NCBI GenBank assembly: GCA_011524615.1
Contig: WTJZ01000132.1
Location: forward strand, 1 to 15,191
DNA: 15,191 nt
Direction of reading: 5' to 3'
Origin: Akkermansiaceae bacterium
GTDB lineage: Bacteria; Verrucomicrobiota; Verrucomicrobiia; Verrucomicrobiales; Akkermansiaceae
The notes under the pieces were generated by a model. It was given only the letters and a program-made list of their open reading frames with translations, made no database searches and was not told where the DNA came from. Positions 1-7,983 of this stretch are shown in pieces. Numbering within the stretch: position 1 is the stretch's first letter; each line of letters begins with the position of its first letter. The position numbers and the translations under genes were made by a program.

Positions 1-22
1 GCAAAGACGCTAAGACGCAAAG
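1..22. repeat. Left arm of an inverted repeat flanking the GxxExxY gene
   Basis: This is a purine-rich repeat of the gcaaag-acgc-taagacgcaaag type. Its reverse complement reappears at 602-623, with 20 of 22 positions matching (mismatches at arm positions 7 and 11). The pair encloses the GxxExxY gene at 151-537. The repeat starts at the first base of the window, so its true left end is not visible. Repeats of this kind (aligned AAAGACGC/CGCAAAG words) are often seen around GxxExxY genes in many phyla; the function of the repeat is not known to me. Confidence 0.75.
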
Positions 23-82
23 ATTGATAATTTGACCTTATTATTTGTCATTAACTCCTTAATGATGCCCCGCTAATGATTC

Positions 83-119
83 TTTGAGTTTTCGCTCTAT
101 CTCGCTCAATTCTAAACCC
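83..119. repeat. Degenerate direct copy of the right flanking repeat
   Basis: When 83-119 is aligned without gaps to 603-639, about 27-28 of 37 positions agree, including a perfect ten-base block TCAATTCTAA at 106-115 and 626-635. The left flank of the GxxExxY gene therefore carries the inverted arm (1-22) and also a weaker direct-orientation copy of the right flank. The similarity is by eye; the low-complexity, pyrimidine-rich composition lowers confidence. Confidence 0.4.
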
Positions 120-150
120 AGCTTTCTCTCAACGCCGACAAGATTAATTC

Positions 151-537
151 ATGAACACTGAAGAACTTGCAAAAGACGTCGTAGATTGCATATTCCAAGT
201 TCATCAAGAGCTAGGACCTGGACTCTTAGAAAGCTCATACGAGATATGTCTTTGTCACGAACTCTCGGCACGAAACATTCCTTTCCAGAGGCAACTCAAG
301 TTACCACTCCATTACAAAGGAATCAAATTAGACGCTGGATACAGATTAGACTTGCTCATCGCTGACCAGATCATCGTCGAACTTAAAGTCGTCGAGAAGC
401 TTGAGCCTCTTCACAAAGCACAGCTATTAACCTACCTAAAGCTCTCTCATAAAACTCTTGGATTACTAGTTAACTTCAACTCTAACCTCATCAAGGATGG
501 AATAAAAAGAGTAGTCCTAAACCACAAGACAAGATAA
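151..537 (+). CDS. GxxExxY family protein (PDDEXK_3, nuclease-like fold)
   Basis: A 128-residue protein with the family-defining motif G24-L-L-E27-S-S-Y30, preceded by the typical VHxELGPGLLE stretch. A nuclease-like core follows: D67 in YRLDLLI, then E77 and K79 in IVELK, and Q91 in HKAQLLTYLK, matching a D-x9-E-x-K arrangement. Length and start (MNTEELAKDVV) fit the family, whose members are usually about 120-135 residues. No ribosome binding site is visible. The family is assigned to Pfam PDDEXK_3, but to my knowledge its cellular role is unestablished; a nuclease activity is inferred from the fold only. It stands alone between inverted repeats and upstream of metH, with no partner gene, and parts of it (421-480, 21 of 60 G+C by hand count) are AT-rich. 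Recent insertion is likely but not proven. Confidence 0.92.
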   Translation: MNTEELAKDVVDCIFQVHQELGPGLLESSYEICLCHELSARNIPFQRQLKLPLHYKGIKLDAGYRLDLLIADQIIVELKVVEKLEPLHKAQLLTYLKLSHKTLGLLVNFNSNLIKDGIKRVVLNHKTR

Positions 538-601
538 CGTCCACGAAAGATGGTCGAAACCTCATTAAATGCGCCTCCCCTAATAACCCAAATACAAAAT
601 C

Positions 602-623
602 CTTTGCGTCTTCGCGCCTTTGC
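602..623. repeat. Right arm of the inverted repeat flanking the GxxExxY gene
   Basis: The sequence beginning CTTTGCGTCTTCGCGCC is the reverse complement of the arm at 1-22 with two mismatches. Together the arms bound a segment of about 620 bp holding only the GxxExxY gene. The 86 bases between this arm and metH hold only a second flank-type repeat. Confidence 0.75.
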
Positions 624-661
624 GGTCAATTCTAAGCCGTCCCTCTCTATTCTCAAGAATC

Positions 662-691
662 TCTCTCCGTGATCTCCGCACCTCAATGGTG
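662..691. repeat. Second flank-type repeat (CTCCGTG...CTCCGC type)
   Basis: The stretch TCTCTCCGTGATCTCCGCAC followed by CTCAATGGTG resembles the other common GxxExxY-associated flank, which reads roughly ctccgtg-tctccg-tggtg. It lies just after the right arm and 17 bases before the metH start codon. Only one copy is in the window, so the identification rests on recalled resemblance and not on a match within this sequence. Confidence 0.35.
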
Positions 692-708
692 CACTATCCC
701 TATCAACT

Positions 709-3492
709 ATGTCCACACCCACCATCGACCGAATTCTCCGTCTCTCAGGCACTGATGCCTATAACCATACTGCTGATAAGAACTTCCTCATGATCGGGGA
801 ACGAACCAACGTGGCGGGCTCTCCCCGTTTCGCTAAATTAGTCCGCAGTAATGATCTCGAGAAGGCTGTTGATGTCGCACGTCAACAGGTAGAGAACGGT
901 GCGAATGTGATCGATATCTGCTTCGATGACGGTCTCATTGATGGGGTCGAAATGATGGGCAAGTTCCTCCGCCTACTCCAAGCAGAGCCAGATGTGGCAG
1001 CCGTTCCGATCATGGTCGACTCCTCTAAATGGGAAATCCTGGAAGAAGGCCTCAAATACCTCCAAGGAAAAGGCATCGTCAACTCTATCTCGCTCAAGGA
1101 AGGGGAAGAAAACTTCCTAAGACAAGCGAAGGTGATCAAACGCTATGGCGCCGCAGTCGTGGTCATGGCCTTTGATGAACAAGGACAGGCGGCGACATAC
1201 GAAGAAAAGATCCGCATCTGTAAGCGTGCTTACGACCTCCTCATGACGGTCAACTTCCCCCCTGAGGACATCATCTTCGATCCTAATATCCTCACCATTT
1301 TCACCGGGATCGAGGAGCATAATTCCTATGGAGCAGACTTCATCAATGCCACCCGCTGGATCAAAGAGAACTTACCGCACGCTAAGGTCAGCGGTGGAGT
1401 CTCGAACATTTCCTTCTCCTTCCGGGGAAACAATGTCGTGCGTGAGGCCATTCACTCAGTCTTCCTCTACCACGCCGTTAAGGCCGGGATGGATATGGGC
1501 ATCGTGAATGCGGGGATGCTCGAGGTCTATGATGAGATCGACCCTCGCCTGAAGGCACTCATCGAACCAGGTGTACTCAATGAACGCGACGTCACCGAAG
1601 AACTCGTCGACCTCGCAGAAGAGTTCAAGGGCAAAGGAGGAAAGAAGAAGGTAGAAGATCTCAGCTGGCGCGAAAACAGCGTCGAGAAGCGACTCGAATA
1701 CTCTCTCCTCAAGGGCATCGACAAGTTCATCAATGAGGACACAGAAGAGGCTCGCCTCAAGTACGGTAAGCCACTCTCAGTCATCGAAGGCCCGCTCATG
1801 GATGGCATGGGTATCGTCGGTGACCTCTTCGGTGCAGGTAAGATGTTCCTACCTCAGGTTGTTAAGTCTGCCCGTGTCATGAAGAAGTCGGTCGCATGGC
1901 TAGAGCCATACATGGAGAATGAGAAGGAAGAGCGTATCCGAGCGGAAGCACTCCGCCTGCAGAGCGAGAATCCAGCGCTCTCTGAGGAAGACGCCACCCT
2001 GGAAGCGACCAAGGCCTTCTCTAATGGAACAATGGTCATCGCTACAGTGAAGGGGGATGTTCACGACATTGGTAAGAATATCGTCGGCGTCGTGCTCCAG
2101 TGTAATGGATATGACGTCATCGACATGGGTGTGATGGTTCCTTGTGACAAAATCCTAGAGAAAGCCCTAGAAGTCAATGCAGACGTCATCGGCCTCTCAG
2201 GCCTCATCACCCCTTCTCTCGATGAGATGATCAATGTCGCACAAGAGATGCAGAAGCGCGGATTCCAAGACATGAATGACGGCAAGGGAATCCCTCTCCT
2301 CATCGGAGGAGCTACCACCTCTGCGGCTCATACCGCCATTAAGATGGATGAGCACTACGACGGCCCGATTATCCATGTCTTAGACGCCTCCCGCTCGGTA
2401 CCAGTCATGACAGCTCTCCTCTCTGAGGACCAGAGAGCTCCATTCCTAGATGAAACGAAGGAGAAGTACGATAAGTATCGCGAACAGTTCGGCGCCCCTA
2501 CGACTAAGGACTGTGTCTCCATCGAAGAAGCACGCGCTAATAAATTTACACCCGAGGGTGGATGGGACGCCTATACGCCACCAGTACCCAGCTTTACCGG
2601 TACCCGCACCCTTGATAACCAATCACTCCGTGAACTCACCAACTATATTGACTGGTCTCCATTCTTCCACGCTTGGGAGATCAGAGGAATCTGGGACGCT
2701 GAGAAGAAGGAGCTCAAAACGCGTAATGCAGGTGGAGCAGAAGAGGCTCAAAAGCTCTACCATGACGCACAAGAGCTCGTCGAACAAATCATCGCTGAGA
2801 AGCGATTCACTGCACGTGGCGTCTACGGGTTCTTCCCAGCCGCCTCTGATGGAGATGACATCGTCATCTACGATCCAGTATCTGATGAGGAGAAGACTCG
2901 CTTCCACACCCTGCGTCAATGCCTGAAGAAGAAGAAAGCTGGTAAACCACACTACGCTCTCTCCGACTTCGTCAAACCTCAAGACGACTATCTCGGTGGC
3001 TTTGTCGTCGGAATCCACGGTGCCGATGAGTGGGCTAAGGAAATCGAAGAAAAGGAAAACGACCCTTATAAATCCATTATGGTGAAGGCGATTGCTGACC
3101 GATTCGCTGAAGCCTTCGCCGAACTGATGCACCACCGTGCCCGTGTCGAATGGGGATATGAGCGTCCGAATGAATTCAACAACAACGAACTCATCAAGGA
3201 ACTCTACCAGGGCATCCGTCCTGCGCCAGGCTACCCTGCTCAGCCAGACCATACCGAAAAGCAACTCCTCTTCCCGCTACTAGAGGCGACAGAACTCACC
3301 GGAGTAGAGCTCACCGAATCCTGTGCGATGCATCCTGGTGCAGCAGTGAGTGGTATCTATTTCTCACATCCTGAGTCTCGCTACTTCGCTATCACCGATC
3401 TGCAGAAGGATCAGTTAGAAGACTATGCACAGCGTAAGGGTATGCCTCTCGAGGTCGTAGAGAAGTGGCTCGGCCCATGGAAGGGCTATTAA
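709..3492 (+). CDS. metH: Cobalamin-dependent methionine synthase lacking the homocysteine domain
   Basis: A 927-residue protein that aligns by eye with E. coli MetH from about residue 350 to the end (E. coli MetH has 1227 residues). Domain order: pterin-binding barrel (about residues 20-280, from NFLMIGERTNVAGSPRF), B12 cap helices (about 325-425), cobalamin Rossmann domain with D450-V-H452-D-I-G and S497 in IGLSGL (equivalents of the E. coli Asp757/His759/Ser810 ligand network), and AdoMet reactivation domain (about 600-927) with R837-PAP-GYP. It transfers methyl from methyl-tetrahydrofolate to cobalamin. The zinc domain that binds homocysteine is absent, so a separate homocysteine methyltransferase subunit is required. 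No in-frame extension is possible because a stop (TGA at 670-672) lies just upstream. No Shine-Dalgarno sequence and no cobalamin riboswitch are seen in 538-708. The gene ends at a strong terminator. Confidence 0.95.
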   Translation: MSTPTIDRILRLSGTDAYNHTADKNFLMIGERTNVAGSPRFAKLVRSNDLEKAVDVARQQVENGANVIDICFDDGLIDGVEMMGKFLRLLQAEPDVAAVPIMVDSSKWEILEEGLKYLQGKGIVNSISLKEGEENFLRQAKVIKRYGAAVVVMAFDEQGQAATYEEKIRICKRAYDLLMTVNFPPEDIIFDPNILTIFTGIEEHNSYGADFINATRWIKENLPHAKVSGGVSNISFSFRGNNVVREAIHSVFLYHAVKAGMDMGIVNAGMLEVYDEIDPRLKALIEPGVLNERDVTEELVDLAEEFKGKGGKKKVEDLSWRENSVEKRLEYSLLKGIDKFINEDTEEARLKYGKPLSVIEGPLMDGMGIVGDLFGAGKMFLPQVVKSARVMKKSVAWLEPYMENEKEERIRAEALRLQSENPALSEEDATLEATKAFSNGTMVIATVKGDVHDIGKNIVGVVLQCNGYDVIDMGVMVPCDKILEKALEVNADVIGLSGLITPSLDEMINVAQEMQKRGFQDMNDGKGIPLLIGGATTSAAHTAIKMDEHYDGPIIHVLDASRSVPVMTALLSEDQRAPFLDETKEKYDKYREQFGAPTTKDCVSIEEARANKFTPEGGWDAYTPPVPSFTGTRTLDNQSLRELTNYIDWSPFFHAWEIRGIWDAEKKELKTRNAGGAEEAQKLYHDAQELVEQIIAEKRFTARGVYGFFPAASDGDDIVIYDPVSDEEKTRFHTLRQCLKKKKAGKPHYALSDFVKPQDDYLGGFVVGIHGADEWAKEIEEKENDPYKSIMVKAIADRFAEAFAELMHHRARVEWGYERPNEFNNNELIKELYQGIRPAPGYPAQPDHTEKQLLFPLLEATELTGVELTESCAMHPGAAVSGIYFSHPESRYFAITDLQKDQLEDYAQRKGMPLEVVEKWLGPWKGY

Positions 3493-3513
3493 TCCGCTTC
3501 TGCTCACACTACC

Positions 3514-3553
3514 AAAAAAGCCTCAGCAAGAGATCTTGCTGAGGCTTTTTTTA
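3514..3553. terminator. Bidirectional intrinsic terminator between metH and pyrC
   Basis: A perfect 12-bp stem (AGCCTCAGCAAG, loop AGAT, CTTGCTGAGGCT) is preceded by A6 and followed by a long T run, so it can end transcription on both strands. It serves metH on the plus strand and the convergent dihydroorotase gene on the minus strand. Confidence 0.93.
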
Positions 3554-3569
3554 TTACCAGGAAGATCAC

Positions 3570-4847
3570 TTACGCGATCTCGAGGAGTACTTCGTCTCCT
3601 AGTACCACGAGCTGGATCTCACCCTGTAGGGTCTGGTCGATGTATGGGGAGTTGATCGACTTAGACTTGAAGAACTCCTTAGAGTACGTCGTCGTCGAGT
3701 TCTCGTCAAAGAGGAGGAACTCGGCAGCCCCACCCTCTTCTACTGGTACTGCAGGGATCTGCATCAAGCGACGTGGCTCTGCAGAGAATTTATTCACGAT
3801 GAGAGGCCAATCAAGTTGCCCCTTGGTCACAAACTCATGATAGAGAGAAACAAGAGCCGTCTCGAGTCCCGTAATCCCGTTAGGAGCATTCACGAAGTCA
3901 ACTGAAGTCTTCTCGTAATGCGTATGCGGAGCGTGATCCGTAGAGATGATGTCAAAGGTGCCATCCTTAAGACCAGCGAGGAGCTCCTCATTATCCTGAG
4001 CCGTACGGAGTGGTGGGTTCATCTTGAAGTTTGTGTCGAAGTCACCAATGTGCTCTTCATTGAAGATGAGGTGGTGAGGGCAAACCTCTGCGGTCACACG
4101 TGCTCCCATCTCTTTCCAGAACTTAATCGTCTTCACCCCGATACCTGAGGAAACATGTTGAATGTGCAGGTGAGCTCCTGTCGCGTGAGCGATACGGATA
4201 TCGCGATCCATACAGATCTCTTCACTCATCGCAGGGCTACCCTCGATCCCGAGCTCGTAGCTCTTCTTACCTTCGTTCATCGCTCGTGGACCTGAGAGAG
4301 CAGGCGTCTCACAGTGACTGGCAAAGAACATCCCAAACGGTGTCGCGTACTCCATCGCTCGCTTATAGAGCGCCGGATCATCTACCGTATCACCATCATC
4401 AGTCAGCATAAGTACGCCCGCTTCTTTCATCCCTACGATCTCCGCAAGTTCTTCACCTGCGCGCCCCTTAGAGACACAGCCTGAAGTGTAAACATTGATG
4501 CGTGAGACCTGCTTCGCCTTATCTAAGAGATCGCGTACGATCGAAGCCGAATCGATTGCAGGAGAAGTGTTAGGCATCATCACGATCCCGGTGACACCAC
4601 CATTGATCGCGGCCTCACTACCACTCTGGATATCTTCCTTATGCGTCTGTCCTGGTTCGCGGAAGTGCACGTGCGTATCAAACATCGTCGGCATCATCAG
4701 CTTACCTGCTGCATCGACCACCTTAGCCCCTTCAGGAACTTCTAGCCCACTTCCAATGGCTTGGTACTTGCCCTCTACGACGAGAACATCCTGCGCCTCG
4801 GAGATGGCATCCTCGGAGACTATTCGTGCATTCTTGATCAGTAACAT
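3570..4847 (-). CDS. pyrC: Dihydroorotase, class I (multifunctional-type)
   Basis: Catalyses reversible cyclisation of N-carbamoyl-aspartate to dihydroorotate in pyrimidine synthesis. About 425 residues, the usual length for the large bacterial class. Numbered from the upstream ATG at 4868, the metal-site motifs are all present: H66-V-H68-F-R70 (DTHVHFREPGQ), MPNT at 98-101, D157/D158 in LTDDGD, H185 in ASHCE, H238 in HIQHVSS and D311 in STDHAPH. The TDDG motif in place of a carboxylated lysine region resembles the Aquifex-type enzyme. The start at 4847 (MLLIKNARIVS) matches the family N terminus; an ATG seven codons upstream (4868) is also possible. Neither has a Shine-Dalgarno sequence. No other pyr gene is adjacent, and it is the last gene of a minus-strand run ending at the shared terminator. 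Confidence 0.94.
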   Translation of the reverse strand: MLLIKNARIVSEDAISEAQDVLVVEGKYQAIGSGLEVPEGAKVVDAAGKLMMPTMFDTHVHFREPGQTHKEDIQSGSEAAINGGVTGIVMMPNTSPAIDSASIVRDLLDKAKQVSRINVYTSGCVSKGRAGEELAEIVGMKEAGVLMLTDDGDTVDDPALYKRAMEYATPFGMFFASHCETPALSGPRAMNEGKKSYELGIEGSPAMSEEICMDRDIRIAHATGAHLHIQHVSSGIGVKTIKFWKEMGARVTAEVCPHHLIFNEEHIGDFDTNFKMNPPLRTAQDNEELLAGLKDGTFDIISTDHAPHTHYEKTSVDFVNAPNGITGLETALVSLYHEFVTKGQLDWPLIVNKFSAEPRRLMQIPAVPVEEGGAAEFLLFDENSTTTYSKEFFKSKSINSPYIDQTLQGEIQLVVLGDEVLLEIA

Positions 4848-4930
4848 AATATCAGTTGTTACTGGCATAGTGCGGTATCAAGGAGGAGAGTCAAGAACGC
4901 CTTTCCCCTCCTTCTCTATCCCCGTGACTC

Positions 4931-6100
4931 TTAAGACAATCTACCGACAAAGCGCTCCATGCGATCCATCGCGATCTCGAGCTTATCAAAGGCGGTCGCA
5001 TAGCAACAACGAAGGAAGCCCTCACCACACGCCCCAAAGGCCGTACCAGGAACCGCGGCCACATCCTCTTCTTCCAAGAGACGTACCGCAAACTCATGAC
5101 TGCTCAGTCCATAACGCGTAATGTCAGGGAAGACATAGAAGGCTCCACCTGGAGAGTGACAATCGAGCCCCATCTCATTGAGTCGCTTGACCATATAGTT
5201 ACGACGACGCTCATAGTCGGCCTTCATATTGTTCACCGCATCGGAGCCATTCTCCAGCGCCTCGATCGCGGCATACTGACTCGTGATCGGAGCACAGAGC
5301 ATTCCGTACTGGTGGATCTTCATCATCGCGTCGATCAGAGCTGGCGGAGCACAGGCATACCCCATTCGGAAGCCCGTCATCGCAAAGGCCTTGGAAAACC
5401 CGTGTAATAAGATCGTACGCTCCCTCATCCCCGGCATCTGTATGATACTGAGACCAGGGTCGCCCTCGTAAGTGAGCTCACTGTAGATCTCATCGGCTAA
5501 GACGATCAGATCGTGCTCTACCGCTACCTTAGCTATCTCCGCTAATTCCTCAGGAGTGGCGATCGCTCCCGTCGGGTTCGTCGGATAGTTCAGGATCAGG
5601 ACCTTACTCTTGGGGGTGATTGCTTTGCGAATATCATCCGCTTGGACGGCAAAGCCGTGCTCCTTCTTGGTCTCCACCACTACAGGTTGTGCATGGGCCA
5701 TCGAGATGCTCGGGCTATAGGAGACATAACAAGGCTCGTGATAGATGACCTCGTCACCAGGGTTACACAGTGCTCTAAGAGCGAGATCCATCGCCTCAGA
5801 TACTCCTACAGTGACGAGTACCTCTGTTTTAGCGTCATAGTCGACACGGAAGAAGTCAGTGACATACCGAGAGATCGAGTTCCGGAGCGTCTCGAGTCCT
5901 AGGTTAGAGGTATACGAGGTCTTCCCCTTCTCTAGGGAGTAGATCGCCGCCTCTCTTATATTCCACGGAGTCTCGAAGTCAGGCTCCCCTACTCCGAGAG
6001 AAATTACATCCTCCCTCCCGATCACGAGCTCGAAGAAGTCTCTAATGCCGGAGCGCGGAATCGCGTTCACCGTGTCTGAAATTTTGCTATCGTAGTCCAT
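4931..6100 (-). CDS. PLP-dependent class I/II aminotransferase, AlaT-like (probable alanine transaminase)
   Basis: 389 residues, fold type I. The PLP lysine is K237 in HGFSKAFAMTGFRMGYA; other hallmark residues are N175 in NYPTNPTG, D203 and Y206 in ADEIYSE, and R364 in GFLRCCYAT, which binds the substrate carboxylate. The N-terminal block ISLGVGEPDFETPWNIREA and the stretch around HQYGMLCAPITSQ are close by eye to Bacillus subtilis AlaT (formerly YugH). With the AlaR-like regulator only 4 nt upstream, alanine transamination is the favoured role; an aspartate or aromatic aminotransferase remains possible. The cytosolic enzyme shows no signal peptide. Translated with its upstream regulator, very probably from one mRNA. 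The neighbouring pyrC starts about 83 bases downstream. Confidence 0.9.
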   Translation of the reverse strand: MDYDSKISDTVNAIPRSGIRDFFELVIGREDVISLGVGEPDFETPWNIREAAIYSLEKGKTSYTSNLGLETLRNSISRYVTDFFRVDYDAKTEVLVTVGVSEAMDLALRALCNPGDEVIYHEPCYVSYSPSISMAHAQPVVVETKKEHGFAVQADDIRKAITPKSKVLILNYPTNPTGAIATPEELAEIAKVAVEHDLIVLADEIYSELTYEGDPGLSIIQMPGMRERTILLHGFSKAFAMTGFRMGYACAPPALIDAMMKIHQYGMLCAPITSQYAAIEALENGSDAVNNMKADYERRRNYMVKRLNEMGLDCHSPGGAFYVFPDITRYGLSSHEFAVRLLEEEDVAAVPGTAFGACGEGFLRCCYATAFDKLEIAMDRMERFVGRLS

Positions 6101-6104
6101 GGTC

Positions 6105-6584
6105 TTACGGAGTTACTGGGAGGCGTTCTTGTTCTTCATCTCGCTCGAAGATGATGCCATTCTCCTTATACGTCTTCAGCTGGAAGTGAGACTGGGTGGA
6201 TATCACACCCTCAATCGTCGCGAGCTTCTCAGAGACAAAGCGAGCTACCGCTACGAGATCCTTGCCTCGGACTTGTACGATGAGGTCGTACCCGCCACTG
6301 TAGAGAGCACAGGTCTCGACTTGTGAAAACTTAGCGATTCTCTTCGCAATACGGTCAAACCCGCCATCACGCTCAGGAGTTATCTTAACCTCGATCGTCG
6401 CCGTGACCCCACTGCCCTCGATCTTCTCCTCGTTGAGCAGCCATGGGCGACCAATGATAACACCATCTGCAACTAAGGCGGCAATCTGGGCATCAACGTC
6501 TGCTCTCGTTAATCCTAAATTCCGCGCGATCTCATCACGCGATATATCCCCATCGCCCTGAATCAGTTGCAGTATCTCTTGCAT
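6105..6584 (-). CDS. Lrp/AsnC family transcriptional regulator, AlaR-like
   Basis: 159 residues. An N-terminal winged helix-turn-helix (about residues 1-50, ISRDEIARNLGLTRADVDAQ) is followed by a RAM effector domain (about 58-140) with SGGYDLIVQV, the region where Lrp-type proteins bind amino acids. The sequence GVTATIEVKITPERDGGFD and the later ARFVSEKLATIEGVIST are strikingly like B. subtilis AlaR (YugG). The stop codon is 4 nt from the start of the aminotransferase, so the pair forms a tight two-gene unit; the regulator probably controls the aminotransferase in response to an amino acid such as alanine. The charged C-terminal tail (FERDEEQERLPVTP) extends slightly beyond the fold. Confidence 0.92.
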   Translation of the reverse strand: MQEILQLIQGDGDISRDEIARNLGLTRADVDAQIAALVADGVIIGRPWLLNEEKIEGSGVTATIEVKITPERDGGFDRIAKRIAKFSQVETCALYSGGYDLIVQVRGKDLVAVARFVSEKLATIEGVISTQSHFQLKTYKENGIIFERDEEQERLPVTP

Positions 6585-6631
6585 TCCAGTTCTTTAACCT
6601 TCCCTTATCACTTAGGCAACAAAAAGAGTCT

Positions 6632-7948
6632 CTATTCTCCCTTCTTCCTTCCCCGTGCCCACAAGACGTAGAGTAAGAGTAATCCCCCAAAGAGCCATGG
6701 CTGTAATGAGAGCACGCGAGCAAAGGCTGACTGATCCGAGTCATACTGCGCCGCGATCTCTGGTCGTTTCGCAAAGACGACGGCTTGGGCAAAGAGGAGT
6801 GATGCTAATCCGTAGCCCAAGTTCAACGCCATCCCCTTCACACTCAAGATCGTCGCCCGTCTCGAGGAATCTGTCATCTTGTGCAAGTTATTATCCGCAA
6901 TGAAGGAAAAGAGCCCAAAGGTCGTCATACAGAGGATACTCGGCACTAAGCCATAGATCGGAATCGTTAAGCCTACCCCAGTGAGCCCCACTAAAGCGAT
7001 GCCCCCAATAATGATCAAGGCCGTCTGTGGGGTAAACTTTCGGTTCAACCACTTAGCAAACTCCGGCGTCACCATTCCCAATAGTCCTGCTGTCGCCCCC
7101 ATGAATCCCCACGTCGCAGGTGGCAACTGAATCTCACGATAATACTCACTCGTCACAGTGGCATAGTTTCGGATAAAGGCATCGATCAACATCGTACCAA
7201 TAATGACAACGGCAACCTTCTTCGTCGTGATCGACCACTTCAGCGTCTCTACGGTCAATCTAAACGCCTCTCGCGTAGAAGCCTTCTTCTCCTGTGAAAA
7301 CTCTACCTCCTTCATCTGAAGCGCTAGGGACAGGCAGAAAATCCCCTGGATAAACACCATCAACACAGGGAACCGCATCGTCACCTCTGAAGACAACTCC
7401 ACCTCGAGCCCTATCCAGCTGAGAAAGGTATTCACCGCAGTCGCATCATACATCACGCCCCCTAGTAACATCGAGATAACAAATCCAGCAGAGCGCCAGC
7501 GCATCACACTCGAGAGTACCTTCTCCTCCCATAGGTGGGAGAGCCCTTTTTGCTCTAAGGTCTCGTATGCCAGCGCTTGATCCGCGCCACTCGCAGCGGC
7601 CTCTGAGACTCCAGACAGGATTCTATTGGTGATACACATCAGTAATAGTATCCACCCTCCCTGCACCGGTGCGAAGAGTAAGAGCGCCATCTCCACCACC
7701 ATCAGCATCGCGGACAATACAACCAACTTACGACGCCCAAAAGTATCCGCCAAAGCACCTGAAGGAATCTCCAATAACAGAATAGAAAGCGCCCAGAGCG
7801 CATTGAGGCGCGAATAGTCCTCTAGGCGTATTCCTAGATCGACAAAGAATACGGCCAATACGGGATAGTAGGCTCGTGCATTATACAGAATCGTAAACCA
7901 GCGATAGAGCCTAATATTTTTTTCCTCAAATGCGTTCACCCCACACAT
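6632..7948 (-). CDS. MFS transporter, substrate unknown
   Basis: About 438 residues with roughly 12 hydrophobic segments. The MFS loop 2-3 signature GALADTFGRRKLV lies near residues 63-76, and a cytoplasmic loop rich in K/E (QMKEVEFSQEKKAST) sits between the two halves. A start at TTG 7966 gives six more residues; ATG 7948 is preferred because AAGGG lies five bases upstream, the only good ribosome binding site I see in the window. The protein is an inner-membrane carrier; nothing in the sequence identifies the substrate or direction. It lies about 35 bases downstream of the mannose isomerase gene and 47 bases upstream of the Lrp gene, so co-transcription is possible but a functional link is not evident. 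Confidence 0.88.
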   Translation of the reverse strand: MCGVNAFEEKNIRLYRWFTILYNARAYYPVLAVFFVDLGIRLEDYSRLNALWALSILLLEIPSGALADTFGRRKLVVLSAMLMVVEMALLLFAPVQGGWILLLMCITNRILSGVSEAAASGADQALAYETLEQKGLSHLWEEKVLSSVMRWRSAGFVISMLLGGVMYDATAVNTFLSWIGLEVELSSEVTMRFPVLMVFIQGIFCLSLALQMKEVEFSQEKKASTREAFRLTVETLKWSITTKKVAVVIIGTMLIDAFIRNYATVTSEYYREIQLPPATWGFMGATAGLLGMVTPEFAKWLNRKFTPQTALIIIGGIALVGLTGVGLTIPIYGLVPSILCMTTFGLFSFIADNNLHKMTDSSRRATILSVKGMALNLGYGLASLLFAQAVVFAKRPEIAAQYDSDQSAFARVLSLQPWLFGGLLLLYVLWARGRKKGE

Positions 7949-7983
7949 GTAGCCCTTACGCCACAAAATGCGAGGAGAAAAGA

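Noticed and set aside
63..149. Minus-strand open stretch ending ...ERKLKESLAGHH before a TAA
   Set aside because: No start codon is in frame before an upstream stop, and it lies within the flanking repeat region, so it is more likely repeat sequence than a gene.
538..708. Cobalamin riboswitch upstream of metH
   Set aside because: No B12-box-like sequence or riboswitch-sized conserved structure is visible; the stretch is filled by GxxExxY-type repeats.
2623..3264. Long minus-strand open frame (213 codons) inside metH
   Set aside because: It lies wholly antisense to clear MetH AdoMet-domain coding sequence, is acidic and repetitive in composition, and shows no recognisable motif.
4495..5121. 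Plus-strand open frame (208 codons) across the pyrC 5' end and the aminotransferase 3' end
   Set aside because: It is antisense to two well-supported genes and Ser/Pro/Arg-rich, as expected of a shadow frame.
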